Of a DNA stretch of 64,000 nt, positions 11,499 through 21,121 are shown piece after piece. Source of the DNA: Emergomyces orientalis (taxonomy: Eukaryota; Ascomycota; Eurotiomycetes; Onygenales; Ajellomycetaceae); assembly GCA_002110485.1 (NCBI GenBank), contig MOWL01000070.1:1-64000 (forward strand), in the 5' to 3' direction. Position 1 is the stretch's first letter; every line of letters begins with the position of its first letter. The notes beneath the pieces were generated by a model. That model was not told where the DNA came from. It saw only the letters and a list, made by a program, of their open reading frames with translations, and did not search any database. A program made the position numbers and the translations under genes.

Positions 11499-12101
11499 AT
11501 GACCACCCCCGCCGACCCGCTCCCTCTAGAACCAAACTCCCTCTACGTCCTCCTCTTCGACCGCGGCGAAGCCTACCGATTTCACTGGGCTCTGTTTCTC
11601 ACCGCGGCCTACCCAACAACAACCACAACAACAGCAGCAGCAGCAGCAGAAGGGGAAGCAAACGAAGAAGAAACAGCAGCATCTAATCCCCCAGGCACCC
11701 TCTTCGAACTCACAAACCCAAACCCGTCCAACGACAAGCTTTGGACGTACAACACCACCGTCCTCACTACCCTCGCAAATAAACATAACCCCCTCTGTGC
11801 CCTGAAAATCTCCACCATAGAACCGCTCCTCCACGAACCGTTCCAGGCCCTCCTAGGCACCATTCCCACCATCCCATATTCCCAGCGCTTTGGCGAGGAG
11901 ACGACGTGCCGTGTGTGGCTGAAGGAGGCGCTGTATGAACTTGACCAGGGCGGGTTTATACAGCTTCTCTGGCCTGTCGAGGAGATTGAGAAGGAGGCTA
12001 GGGCTTTGGGGATGTTGTGTTGGTGTGCTGTGGTGGGGAGGGGAGAAGGGAGGGGAAATGGGAGGGGGAGGGTGGAGAGTAGTGCCGGTTGTCTTTTTTG
12101 A
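11499..12101 (+). CDS. Conserved-looking fungal hypothetical protein, 200 aa
   Basis: Single-exon ORF with an ATG start. The N-terminal part has YVLLFDRGEAYRFHWALFL, then GTLFELTN and LWTYNT, then ALKISTIEPL and CRVWLKEALYEL. This pattern of an HWAL strand, a G-T-F/L-F-x-L-T-N strand and a W-x-Y strand resembles the small fungal families annotated as DUF6914-like; I am not certain of the family and infer no function. An insert of six Thr, five Ala and a Glu-rich stretch (about residues 40-62) is encoded by an ACA/GCA triplet run and is probably variable between strains. The C-terminal 25 residues are Gly/Arg-rich. No signal peptide or membrane segment is seen. Confidence 0.65.
   Translation: MTTPADPLPLEPNSLYVLLFDRGEAYRFHWALFLTAAYPTTTTTTAAAAAEGEANEEETAASNPPGTLFELTNPNPSNDKLWTYNTTVLTTLANKHNPLCALKISTIEPLLHEPFQALLGTIPTIPYSQRFGEETTCRVWLKEALYELDQGGFIQLLWPVEEIEKEARALGMLCWCAVVGRGEGRGNGRGRVESSAGCLF
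11612..11652 (+). repeat. In-frame ACA/GCA triplet microsatellite
   Basis: A run of ACA-like then GCA codons inside the 200-aa ORF encodes consecutive Thr and Ala residues. Its length can change without breaking the frame, so it is a likely polymorphic site. Confidence 0.7.
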
Positions 12102-12719
12102 GTGGAGTGGGTTATGGATTAGGTGGTGTGGGAAAGATGGATAGGTTTGTGTGGTAAAGTAGAAGTAGAGTAGGGGGCGGGTGTATTGACTTGTTTCTAT
12201 TCAGGTGTTTATTGCTTTGGGATAAGTTGGGTTGCTTTTATTCTTCCCCTTCTGGAGGAAGATGAAGCTTTGACATTGTGTTTGATGGTTATGACTTTTA
12301 ATCCGTTGAGTATGGTCATGTTACGAATTTCTGATCATGTTGACAAGATGGAGGGTGAGGAGCAGGAAGCGGACAAGGGGAGGCCTGGAGAAAGATACCA
12401 CTGAAGACCAACAATAGAAAAGAGGTAAATAGCAAAATAATGAAATAATATATCGCGACCAGCTCCAGAAGAAGTGGGATTCCCTTATCTTTATCAGTCC
12501 GACATTAATGAAGTGGTGTAGTGACCGTAAAAAAGAGATTTCGTGGGTAGAAAGATCCATGTATACATATTCAGCATACAGATCGCAACAAATCCATAGC
12601 GCTTAAAATCCTTCCGTAAACGCCTAGTTTATTTTGTTTCAAAAATTGAAAAAAGTGTAAACTTGAAAGAAAAAAAAAACCCCTTTGTCACAATTTGTTT
12701 ATTGTTAAATCATCTGAAA
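12102..12719. other. Convergent intergenic region
   Basis: This separates the 200-aa gene on plus from the U2A' gene on minus. It contains the 3' ends of both transcripts and T- or A-rich tracts. No gene is recognised; the short frames here have no domain or splice signature. Confidence 0.5.
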
Positions 12720-13947
12720 TCACATTTTCATCTCGGTGTCATTATCTTCTTCATAGTCGCCACCATCTCCCAAGGCACCCCCGGGTATCCTCCCCTCATT
12801 CAACTCTCGTTCCAGCTTCGTAATTTCCTGTAGGCTCTTTGCTTCCCGGATCATTTTCTCCACTCGTTTCCGCTCCTTCTCCGTAAGTTTAACACGAATT
12901 GGCCGTTCACCAGCTTGTTGTGCCGACACGTCACGTGTTGATGTTCCGAGTGTAGATGTTGAGACGTCGAAGGTACGAGATTTTATTCCCATAATTTTGG
13001 AGGTGAGCGGGGTGGGGTTTGACGGGGTGCCAAAAAGCTCGGCGGCGCGGTTTCGTTCCACGTCCTTGACTTTTTGGTAGTCGAGGAAGCGCACTGTTGG
13101 GAGAAGGAAAATTACCCAGAGGCGGTAATTCTATATATATTTCGAAGGAACCGAATGGTGTGGTTAGTTTAAAAACAGGATGAGACACATCTCCCTCTCC
13201 TGGAGCAAAACCAAAGAGCAATACACCCCTTGGTTCAACACCCCAACAGTGACAACCAACAAAGCCAAATAGAAAGTAATGTAAGGCAACTAACCTCCTT
13301 TCTCGTAACCGGATTCTCCAATAGCGATACATGCGTCAGTTTCGTCAAATTTTTCAATGGCTCTAGATCTGCAAGCTCTGCAACGTTATTCGCAGTAAGG
13401 ATTAAAGTCTTTAGGTTTGGGATCGAAGATGCTATCGACGGGTGGATATGCGAGACGCGATTGCGCGCGAGAAGTAAGGTACGGAGGCGGGGTGAGAAAG
13501 GGAAATTGGAGATCGAGGAGATGTCGTTGTCGGTGAAATCGATGGCGTCATGGTCCTATACATTACGTTAGAAGCTTTGATATGTGCCAATGAAGAGGGA
13601 ATATATGTAGACTGAGCGGAAATAAAATAGAATGACCAAAAGAAAGACTCCAAAGCCGTATGGAAAGGGAAGGCGAAACGTAATAGCTCGTGATAGATTA
13701 GATGTCCATAGAGCGTGACCTACCTTCGCAGCACCCATATTCTCAATGGCGGGAATTTTGTGGCCTAATTATCACCCCATCCCGAAGAAAGGAAGAAATA
13801 CGATATCAATTGAGCTCATTACCAAGTATGTGACACGTGTAGTAGTATCTGTTCTTTTCAATACGCACCTCTAAGATCAAGCTCTCGCTCTTTGACCGGG
13901 TTGAGGTAGGAGAGGGAGTTCTGGATCAACTCTACAGTGAGCCGCAT
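12720..13947 (-). CDS. lea1: U2 snRNP A' protein, leucine-rich repeat (LEA1)
   Basis: Spliceosome component that, with the B'' protein, binds the U2 snRNA. Exons on minus are 13947-13869, 13764-13724, 13555-13295 and 13130-12720 (263 aa); introns of 104, 168 and 164 nt have GT-AG ends, and junctions are fixed by family continuity. The protein starts MRLTVELIQNSLSYLNPVKE, followed by LDLRGHKIPAIENMGAAK, then leucine-rich repeats (FTDNDISSISNFP, LRTLLLARNRVSHI, LKTLILTANNVAEL, LTHVSLLENPVT). The cap motif is NYRLWVIFLLPTVRFLDYQK with VKxxERxxAxxLF after it. The C-terminal tail (about residues 170-263) is basic then acidic, with a predicted helix ERKRVEKMIREAK. Length fits fungal U2A'. The 41-nt second exon is easily missed by gene finders. 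Upstream on the same strand is the kinase relic. Confidence 0.93.
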
Positions 13948-14534
13948 TGTGTAATGTAGGATAAATTTGAACCGTTCGGGTATATGAAGGAGGATAATGC
14001 GACGGGACTTCTAGGCGATATAAGGGAAATTTTTGTGGACGTTGGAGGGTTGTCGTTGAACTGTGTTGTGAAATGCACGATGTTTGAGTCTCAAATGTTC
14101 GCGAAGTTCAAACTTTCGTTTTCGAGAAATCTGGAGCTTGGACCCAAGCTGGAAATATATCACGTGATTCGTATCCTGATATAGTTGGAGATTCCCCCTG
14201 GGAATGGAGCTGAATTTTCGTTTGGAAATACGGAGTATTGGGCCTATAATCACAGGGCGGCCTTATTCCAAGCACATTAATCCATATTCATTCAGATTCA
14301 ATGCGTGAAGCGCAAGTTCAATTGACGGATTGTCGCTTACGGGGCTCAAATAAGATTCAAATTCAACAGGTTTACAGGATAAAAATTTAAAAAAATCGAT
14401 GGAAGAGTTTTCATCGAAAGGGGTATCTAAAAATACAATAAGATCCAAAAAGAAGATTCAGCCGATAACGATCGCTTAACGCTCAAGCGAACGGTAGCCA
14501 CAATGATGAACGTCGTTTGGTAGTCTTATACCGC
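13948..14534. other. Intergenic, upstream of LEA1
   Basis: No gene is recognised. The small frames on both strands (for example 13984-14184) have no domain. It holds the LEA1 promoter, read on minus, and the downstream flank of the kinase relic. Confidence 0.45.
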
Positions 14535-15475
14535 TCAGCGCCCAAGTCGAAGTCCAAGCTCCCTCATCGACCAAGGGTCAAACAGGAGTTCTTCACACGT
14601 TGGTCGTTCCTTAGGAAGCCAGCAGAGCATCCGGCGGAAGAATCGGAAGAACCCCTCTTTGTCGTATCCTTCGACATCAGCCCCGAGCTTTTCGAGAGTT
14701 ATATCAGGTATTGAAGCGACGTTCTTCCAGCTCCCTCGTAATAGAGTAATATGTAAGTAAGTAGATCGATATAACATAGATGGATATGCATTGGGCGGTA
14801 CAACCAGGTAGATGCATACGGCTTTTTAATAGGAAAATAGAGCTTGGTATGATAGACTTACCATCCTCATTCCACAACGCTCTCGTCATCCTTGTTGACC
14901 TTTCAAGAAATCAGGCAGGCAGTGGTCCTAGAAGGGCAACCATCTCAGCCATATGGATACGACCATCTCTAATTTTGCCATCGGCGCTTCTTCCTTTAAA
15001 CAGAGGAACAGAGGACGCCCCTGTAACTAGATGCCAGGCCTAACCTATTTTTTCAACTTTTTATTTTTATTTTTATTTTATTTTTTTTTCAGCGGAGCGC
15101 CACGAGGAGAGGAGAGTGTGGAGGCAGAAGAAAGAATTTTAAGAGAATTAACAAACCTTACCACCATTGCCAAATTCCAAACATCAACTTTGTAATCCCG
15201 TTCCATATGCATGATGACTTCTGGAGCCTGGTATACATTTGGCATTATGTCTTCTCCAGGGGTACCGGCTTCGCTCATAAGGCGCCCCTCTCCAAAATCA
15301 CATAGAAGCGGCAGGACGTTACTCATAGGCATATATAATACGTTCTTCTGAGATAAATTTTCTTGGGGAGGGTTGGATGAACTCAGCATTTTCAAATGTT
15401 GTAGAAATCACCTCTTCACCTTGTTTTAAGCCCAAAAAGGAAATTTTTTACTTGCAGGTCTGCGTGAAAGGAGAC
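14535..15475 (-). pseudogene. 5'-truncated, frameshifted SRPK-like protein kinase
   Basis: The C-terminal two thirds of a eukaryotic protein kinase can be read on minus only by changing frame. The catalytic loop FHADLQVKN (15469 downward, usual HxDLxxxN) is followed by FLFGLK. One extra A then shifts to the next frame (FENAEFIQPSPRK near 15390), a second small indel shifts again, and then come LLCDFGEGRL (the DFG motif), YQAPEVIMHM (the APE motif) and YKVDVWNLAMV. After an intron-like gap with GTAAGG donor come GRIHMAEMVALLGPLPA, an in-frame TGA, and the last exon-like part ending FRFFRRMLCWLPKERPTCEE near 14580. The N-lobe (Gly loop, VAIK Lys) is absent upstream of 15475. The style resembles SRPK-like kinases that are multicopy in Onygenales. 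It is almost surely inactive. Confidence 0.8.
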
Positions 15476-16155
15476 AAAAAGTAATGTTATTAGTTTATTA
15501 ACGGTGGAAGTGATGGACTCTTGCGAAGAAAAGCTGAGAAGTAGGAAAACTGAAATGTATGAAAAGTATGGAAGGCGAAGACGGAGAATCAATAAACCAA
15601 ACCAAACCAAACCAAACCAAACAGTCTACGAGTACATTTACAATTGGGCGCCAGGTAGGACAAAAACAAAGGGCGGTAATATATTTATAGAAAAACAAGC
15701 AATAGAAGAAAAAGAAAAAGAGAAAAAGAAGGGGGGGGGGGGGTTGGTGGGCGGGAGGGTTATAAAACTCCAGTCCAGTCCAGTCCCCTCCCTAACCAAC
15801 GCTCTCAATAAAATAAAATGTATACATGTATGTAAAAATCAAACCTGCCTCATAAAACGCCGTGGTTATGGCGAGAGAGAAACATACACGCAGGCGCTCT
15901 AGAAAGATAAGGAAAAGGGTTTGGCACGTATATTACAATGGTAAAAAATAAGAATAAAAGAATAAAAGAAGAATAAAAAAACGCGCCGCCACCGGGCTGA
16001 ACCAAAAAAAAAAAAATCACTGCGTACGGGGATATTATTAAAACAGTTCCCCTTTAAATTGAAATAAAAACAGTGGGAAAACAAAGAAACCGACCGCAAG
16101 CTTTCTTCAAATCATCAATCATTTTATCAAGGCGCCTGCCTTCCCCCCTCACCAG
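15476..16155. other. Repeat-rich intergenic region
   Basis: This contains pentanucleotide and homopolymer repeats: a CCAAA run at 15594-15624, about 13 consecutive G at 15731-15743, and several A-rich tracts. It holds the 3' untranslated region of the apyrase gene (read on minus) and the missing 5' side of the kinase relic. Short frames have no recognisable domain. Confidence 0.5.
15594..15624. repeat. CCAAA pentanucleotide microsatellite
   Basis: About six tandem copies of a CCAAA/AACCA unit. It lies just 5' of the position where the kinase relic loses its N-terminal half. Confidence 0.75.
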
Positions 16156-18676
16156 TTAATGATGTCTCACCGGACTCGTCGCCCGCGATCGACGGCCATT
16201 ATTCGTCGGTCCCAGCGCCAAAGGTGCCAGGCGATCCCGGCTCTCCGTCCGCACAGCTAGCCCGTTACGGTCCATGTTACCCAGTGAGCCGATACTAGTG
16301 TCAATGCCGGGAGGGATACCGATACCGATGCCAGCACTAGGGTTGCTGCTGCTGTTGATGTTGTTATGGTGCATGTTATTACTCGATTTCGACCGGACGA
16401 GGACGGTGTTATTGTCGTCGTTGTATGTGTTTGTGAAGGTGGGTGCGAAGGGGGTGTTGGGGATTGTTGGGGGGATGGACATGGACATGGCTTCGTCATC
16501 GGAGAAAGAGGAGGCCGGGCTGAGTTCGAAATCGCGCGTTCCGTCCTCGAGGAGGTGGTCGTAGGCGGGGTAGGAAGAGGAACTTGTTCGTTTTGAGGAG
16601 AAGATGCGGGGGAGGGTGTTTGTGAAGAAGTTTGATGAAGAAGAGGACTTGCTGCTGCGTCGTCGGTAATGATGGTGATAAGAGCCGTGGCTTGATCGTC
16701 TGATGAGCTTTCTATATAGTCGTTTTCGCCTCTCGCGGCCGCAGAGGAAGAAGGTTGCGATGATGACTATGGCTAGGAAGAGGAAGAGGCCTGGTATGCG
16801 GCGCGGGGAGTGGCCGTCGAAAAGCGTGCCGTGCCAATGTGTAGATGCCACTCCAGAGCCCTGGGTGGTCTCGTTCGTTTGTAATGTTGGGGATTGGGGC
16901 GGTGGTGGGGTAGGTAGGAGGTAGGGAGCGCGCGGTTGTTGGAAATCGTCTGGGACGCCGTTTTTACCGCTGGCAGGGATGTTACTGCCAAAGCCCACGG
17001 GGAGACCGTTGGGCAGTGGTGGCACCTGTGACGAGGCGTATAGCACGGCTTTCCCCAGCGTCCAGCTCACTTCTGTCGAGTCGATCTTGTTAACTGCCTG
17101 GAAGGCGTCTAGGTAGCCCTTTTCCTTCGCCTGCCCTAACACCTCCTCCGTCCCATTGTGTCCTCCTGAGGCGGTGTTTTCAATGCCTATACGCGGTATG
17201 CCGATTCCATCATGGAGAATGCTTATTAACCATGAGGCCTTGAAACAAACTGCATAGGCCGTTTTTTGATCGACCTTCTTCCCCCACTGCTTGCTGTCGA
17301 CACCCTGCTCGATAGAATCCCACGGTTGCGAGCAGAACTCCTTAACACGCTGCTGGTAGGTGTTGAAATCGTACGTTTTATCCTTATGGCCCATCTCGAA
17401 TATCTCGTGTGTGGTATGCCAGTATTCACTTATTCCGATGAAATGGTTGACGTCAAAGTCAATCGCGGGTACATGGACACCATGTAAAAGGCAAGGTTGA
17501 TCGGGACAAGGCACATCCTTCTCTAGTAACGGGAATGTTTTACGAAGGCACTCTTCGAATTTGCCCGTTCCAACAAGATAGGGTTCCATACCGGAGATGG
17601 GCCCGTCGGGCGGTAGAATGGCCCCGTCAAGAGTCGTCCGTAGTCCGGAGTGTAAACAGGGATCTGGTCGGGCTCTTTTCTTCTCATTGGCAGTAGATTC
17701 CAGGAGCGCCTTCACATATCGACTCCTCGCTTCCCGCGCGCCAAAGCCTAACCATGATGTGACAAACACTTTATATTCCACAGACAAACCATTGATCTTC
17801 CGCAGGCGTAGTAACGTCAAATCATTCGCATGTTTCTCTGCCTCCGTCGCATTTGGCGCGAACGCGATCTGCGCGGAAGCTCCACCCATATCCAGAAACC
17901 CATAGGTATGATGGCCCTTTCCATGATCGTGAGACTGGCTATCGTCAAACCCGCCCATTAGATAGTTTGTCGCAATCCACCCGTAAAGCCCCTCCGTGTC
18001 CCCCTCGATTACTTGTACCTGCTGCTTGCAGTCCGGGATCAGGAACTCGGTACTGCTGCGGATATAGGCGCATACATTGTCAAGGATTGCCCTTTGTTGC
18101 TGGTTTGGAAGTAGACGCATGCCAGCTGTTGCCAAGAGGAAAATTGGGGTGTCTGAGATCTCTTCTTCCGGGATGACCTCTTGCGCATGATCGAGGAGGG
18201 GTCTGAGATGTTCGGGGCCGACGGTTTCTGGGTTTTCGGAGAATGTGGAAATGCCTGAAATTGATTCTGGTTAGCTGGTATTCCTGAGGCGAATAGTTGT
18301 TTGTTGAATCCGCTGCGTACCCGGATGTATCTTCTTAGTCCATTTATCGTTGGTGATGATTTCGGGAAGCGATGCCAGTTGCGTTGCAGAGGCGGACTTG
18401 CGCGCCTTTAAGCTATCTGGCCATCTGTAGACATGTACACGAGTCCCCTAAAAAAAATCACCTCCCCCAGTCAGTAAAAATACATCCCCCGAATCGTAAA
18501 CTGAATATCTAATGAAACCAACTTACGGATGAACCAGCATCCAAGACGACAGCATATCTCCCTGTATAAAGAAATCTTGATTAGCAAATGTCATTGCCAT
18601 AGGAGGAATAAAAAACCCCTGCGGTCTGAAGAAAGGAGAAGAAAAGGAGAAGAAAAGGGCGCGTACATATCCCCAT
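16156..18676 (-). CDS. ynd1: Apyrase, GDA1/CD39 family (YND1-like Golgi nucleoside diphosphatase)
   Basis: Hydrolyses nucleoside di- and triphosphates in the Golgi lumen, supporting exchange of GDP-sugars for GMP during glycosylation. Exons on minus are 18676-18667 (10 nt), 18561-18527, 18447-18321 and 18254-16156, giving 756 aa. The apyrase conserved regions are all visible: ACR1 VVLDAGSSGTRVHVYRW (residues 8-24), ACR2 FLLATAGMRLL (about 95-105), ACR3 DTEGLYGWIATNYLMG (about 143-158), ACR4 FLDMGGASAQIAF (about 177-189) and ACR5-like STEVSWTLGKAVLYA (about 450-464). One membrane segment, LFLFLAIVIIATFFLC (about 547-562), is followed by basic residues and a long Ser/His/Asn-rich cytoplasmic tail. 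This matches YND1, with a catalytic lumenal domain and a C-terminal anchor. The start MGIWRYAVVLDAGSS needs the 10-nt first exon. Neighbours are unrelated. Confidence 0.93.
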
Positions 18677-21121
18677 CTGGAACCCTTCTCGGTCTTATTA
18701 AATCTATTAGTCTATTTTGTTGTGCCCCCTCCCTCTCTCTCTCTTTTTTTATATTTTATTTTTTGTTTCTTTTATTGTCTATCTCAAATGCATTGCCCCA
18801 GAGAGTCGCAGCATCTATTATTATAGATTAGGGAAGGAAACAAAGAGGTCGTGGTTCGAGTGGCGTTGGTTCGACAAATTTCCTATCGAATTCCCCTCCC
18901 CCCTTTTTTTTAGGTGTTCGCGAATGGTTCGAAACGGGGAAATGGAATGGTGGATATTTCGATGGTTAGCTGGTCTAGCCAATGTAGCTGGTTGTTAACG
19001 AGCGTAGAAAGGAATAATTGGTATAGAAGAAGAGGAAGAAGAAGAAGTGATAGTAGTAGTAGTAGTAAGTAGGGAGAAGGATAAAGAGAAAGGATACGCA
19101 GAGATAGGCGGAGGCGGAGAGGATGAGGCTCTGATACTGACCCAGATAAAGAAAAGAAAAGAAGAAAAAAAGTGTTGCAAAAATAATAAAAGCGGGCAAA
19201 ATTCCGGTATCCCCACTGGGTACCGAGACCCCCCGTATTATTTTGGCAGTGCACAGCGTACCTAGGTACCTGGGGGCTGCTGGCTTGAGTCGAGCCTTCC
19301 AAGGTTGCGTAAAAAAGGTCTGGGTTTGATGCTGGGCTCCTGCCGAACCTTGGAAGTTTGTTGCTCATGACGCGTATGCCTGGGTGGGGCCAGTGGACCT
19401 GACAGAACCAATCAGCGGCTAGAATTGTGTGTATCGACGCCGTTGGCCCACTCTGACTGGCTGCAAGAAACTTGGTAGATCGGCAGGGATAATGGTACTA
19501 GATCTGTATTTGTAATACCAGCTGCAGGGTAAGGGCACGACTTTGCCTGCAGATTGTGTAAAGAGGCGGTATTATATTGGTATGACATGAGACCCCGTCT
19601 CTCCCATATTTAAATATATTTCGCTAAATATATACTCCGTACGGAGATACGCAAACATAGTATGTATAGCCACACCAGCTCAGAAGTGACGGCAGGCAAG
19701 GCTGAGAAACTATACGATACCTACTAGGTACCTACACAGAGTAGATATATCCACTACAGATTACTACTATATATTTGATGGATGTTCTTCTACTCGCTCG
19801 TTACGCAACAGCAAGTTCCTCTAAGCTGCTGCTGAGCGTGGAACAAGCCACACTACCAGCAGAATACACCAAGAAGCGTCCGGGAGGTAATTCAAGGAAA
19901 ATATATGAGGTTCTGTCCTTAAAAGCATTATACAACAAAATACTAGAATAACTAAAGGTTACATTCATATAATCATCACAGCAGAGCATATTTTTTTAAT
20001 CAACAAAAGCCGCAATAAAAAAAAAAAAAAAAACAAAAGAAAAGAAAAGAAAAGAAAAGAAAAGAAAAGAAAAGCATCCAGGAATCCCCAGCGCTGGGAT
20101 TTGGCTTGATTCTGCAAAGATGAGTTCCTCCCGTGAATCCCTCCGCCCCAGGAATATGAGCCCGGGATGGGGACAAGTTCCTTGGAAACAAACAGGGCAT
20201 TATATTTAGATTCAATCACAGTGTGTATTTTTCTATACAAAAGAAAGAAAAAAGAAAAGAAGCCCCTCCTGGGGGAACAGGGAGGGAGGAGATAATCTCC
20301 TTTCAATATATATAATATATACATGTAGAACAAAGTATGAAGATACGTCAGTATTACAGAATACGTTTTGGGAACCCCACCATTTCTATGACGTGCTTGT
20401 AATAGATATATAATAAGCCCAACGCTTTTAGTGTGCGTATGATACGTCTTCCTTCCTCCGCTTCCCAGGTTTCAAGGGGACTTTCCAAGGAATAAAAAAA
20501 AAAAAAAATTTTAACCTGTAGCTGTAGTTGTGCAGATTAGCTTATTTTCAATGCCTATTCTTTCAATTGTTTGGGTTGAAATGAGAAGTGAATTTACGCC
20601 GACACCGAACTTGCCACAAGTTGTCTTGTTGGTATTTTTGGCATGGAATTTTTCTTGGCGTGGTTGATATGCAGAGAGCGACTTGGCTGAATATGAAAAT
20701 ATACCAACAGAGAGGGAACGGATGTGGGCGTGACCTTTTTTTTTTATATATTTTTTTTCATTATCTGTTTTCTTATATATCTTTTTAAAAAATTTTAATT
20801 AGCAGATGGAAGTGATTCTGCCCTAGTTTTGGTGAACCAGAACTTCTCTGTAAGTAAAAGGTGTTCAGACGGAAGCGCTCAGTGGTGATAGCCATTGAAA
20901 GATGTAGGAGAAAGAAAAACATAACTGCATCATAGGTAACATATATTACAAAGCATAGTGGTTCTTAAAATGACAGGAACCTGGAAACGATTAAAAAAAA
21001 AGAAGTAGTAAACTTGGTATAACGCTCAGCCAGCTCCATAAGAGAAAACGTGAATTCTTTCCCATATAAACACATAAACATACGGACTTATATGACATCT
21101 CGGGAACCCCCTTATATAGTT
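18677..21121. other. Intergenic, about 2.4 kb, no gene recognised
   Basis: This is the region upstream of the apyrase gene and downstream of the acyltransferase gene. It contains a CT-rich tract (18710-18780, read on plus), a 12-bp perfect palindrome CTCCGTACGGAG near 19636, copies of the CCTAGGTACC word near 19260 and 19720, an AAAAG array, and several A or T homopolymers. Small frames lack domains. Confidence 0.5.
20035..20074. repeat. AAAAG pentanucleotide array
   Basis: About eight tandem AAAAG units directly follow a homopolymer A tract (20016-20033). It is a simple repeat with no coding role. Confidence 0.85.

Noticed and set aside
13230..13571. Plus-strand ORF over the LEA1 gene
   Set aside because: It is antisense to the exon encoding the leucine-rich repeats and has no protein character of its own.
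7822..15475. Secondary-metabolite gene cluster around the Zn2Cys6 regulator
   Set aside because: No polyketide synthase, peptide synthetase, terpene or tailoring enzyme lies nearby; neighbours are splicing and unknown proteins.
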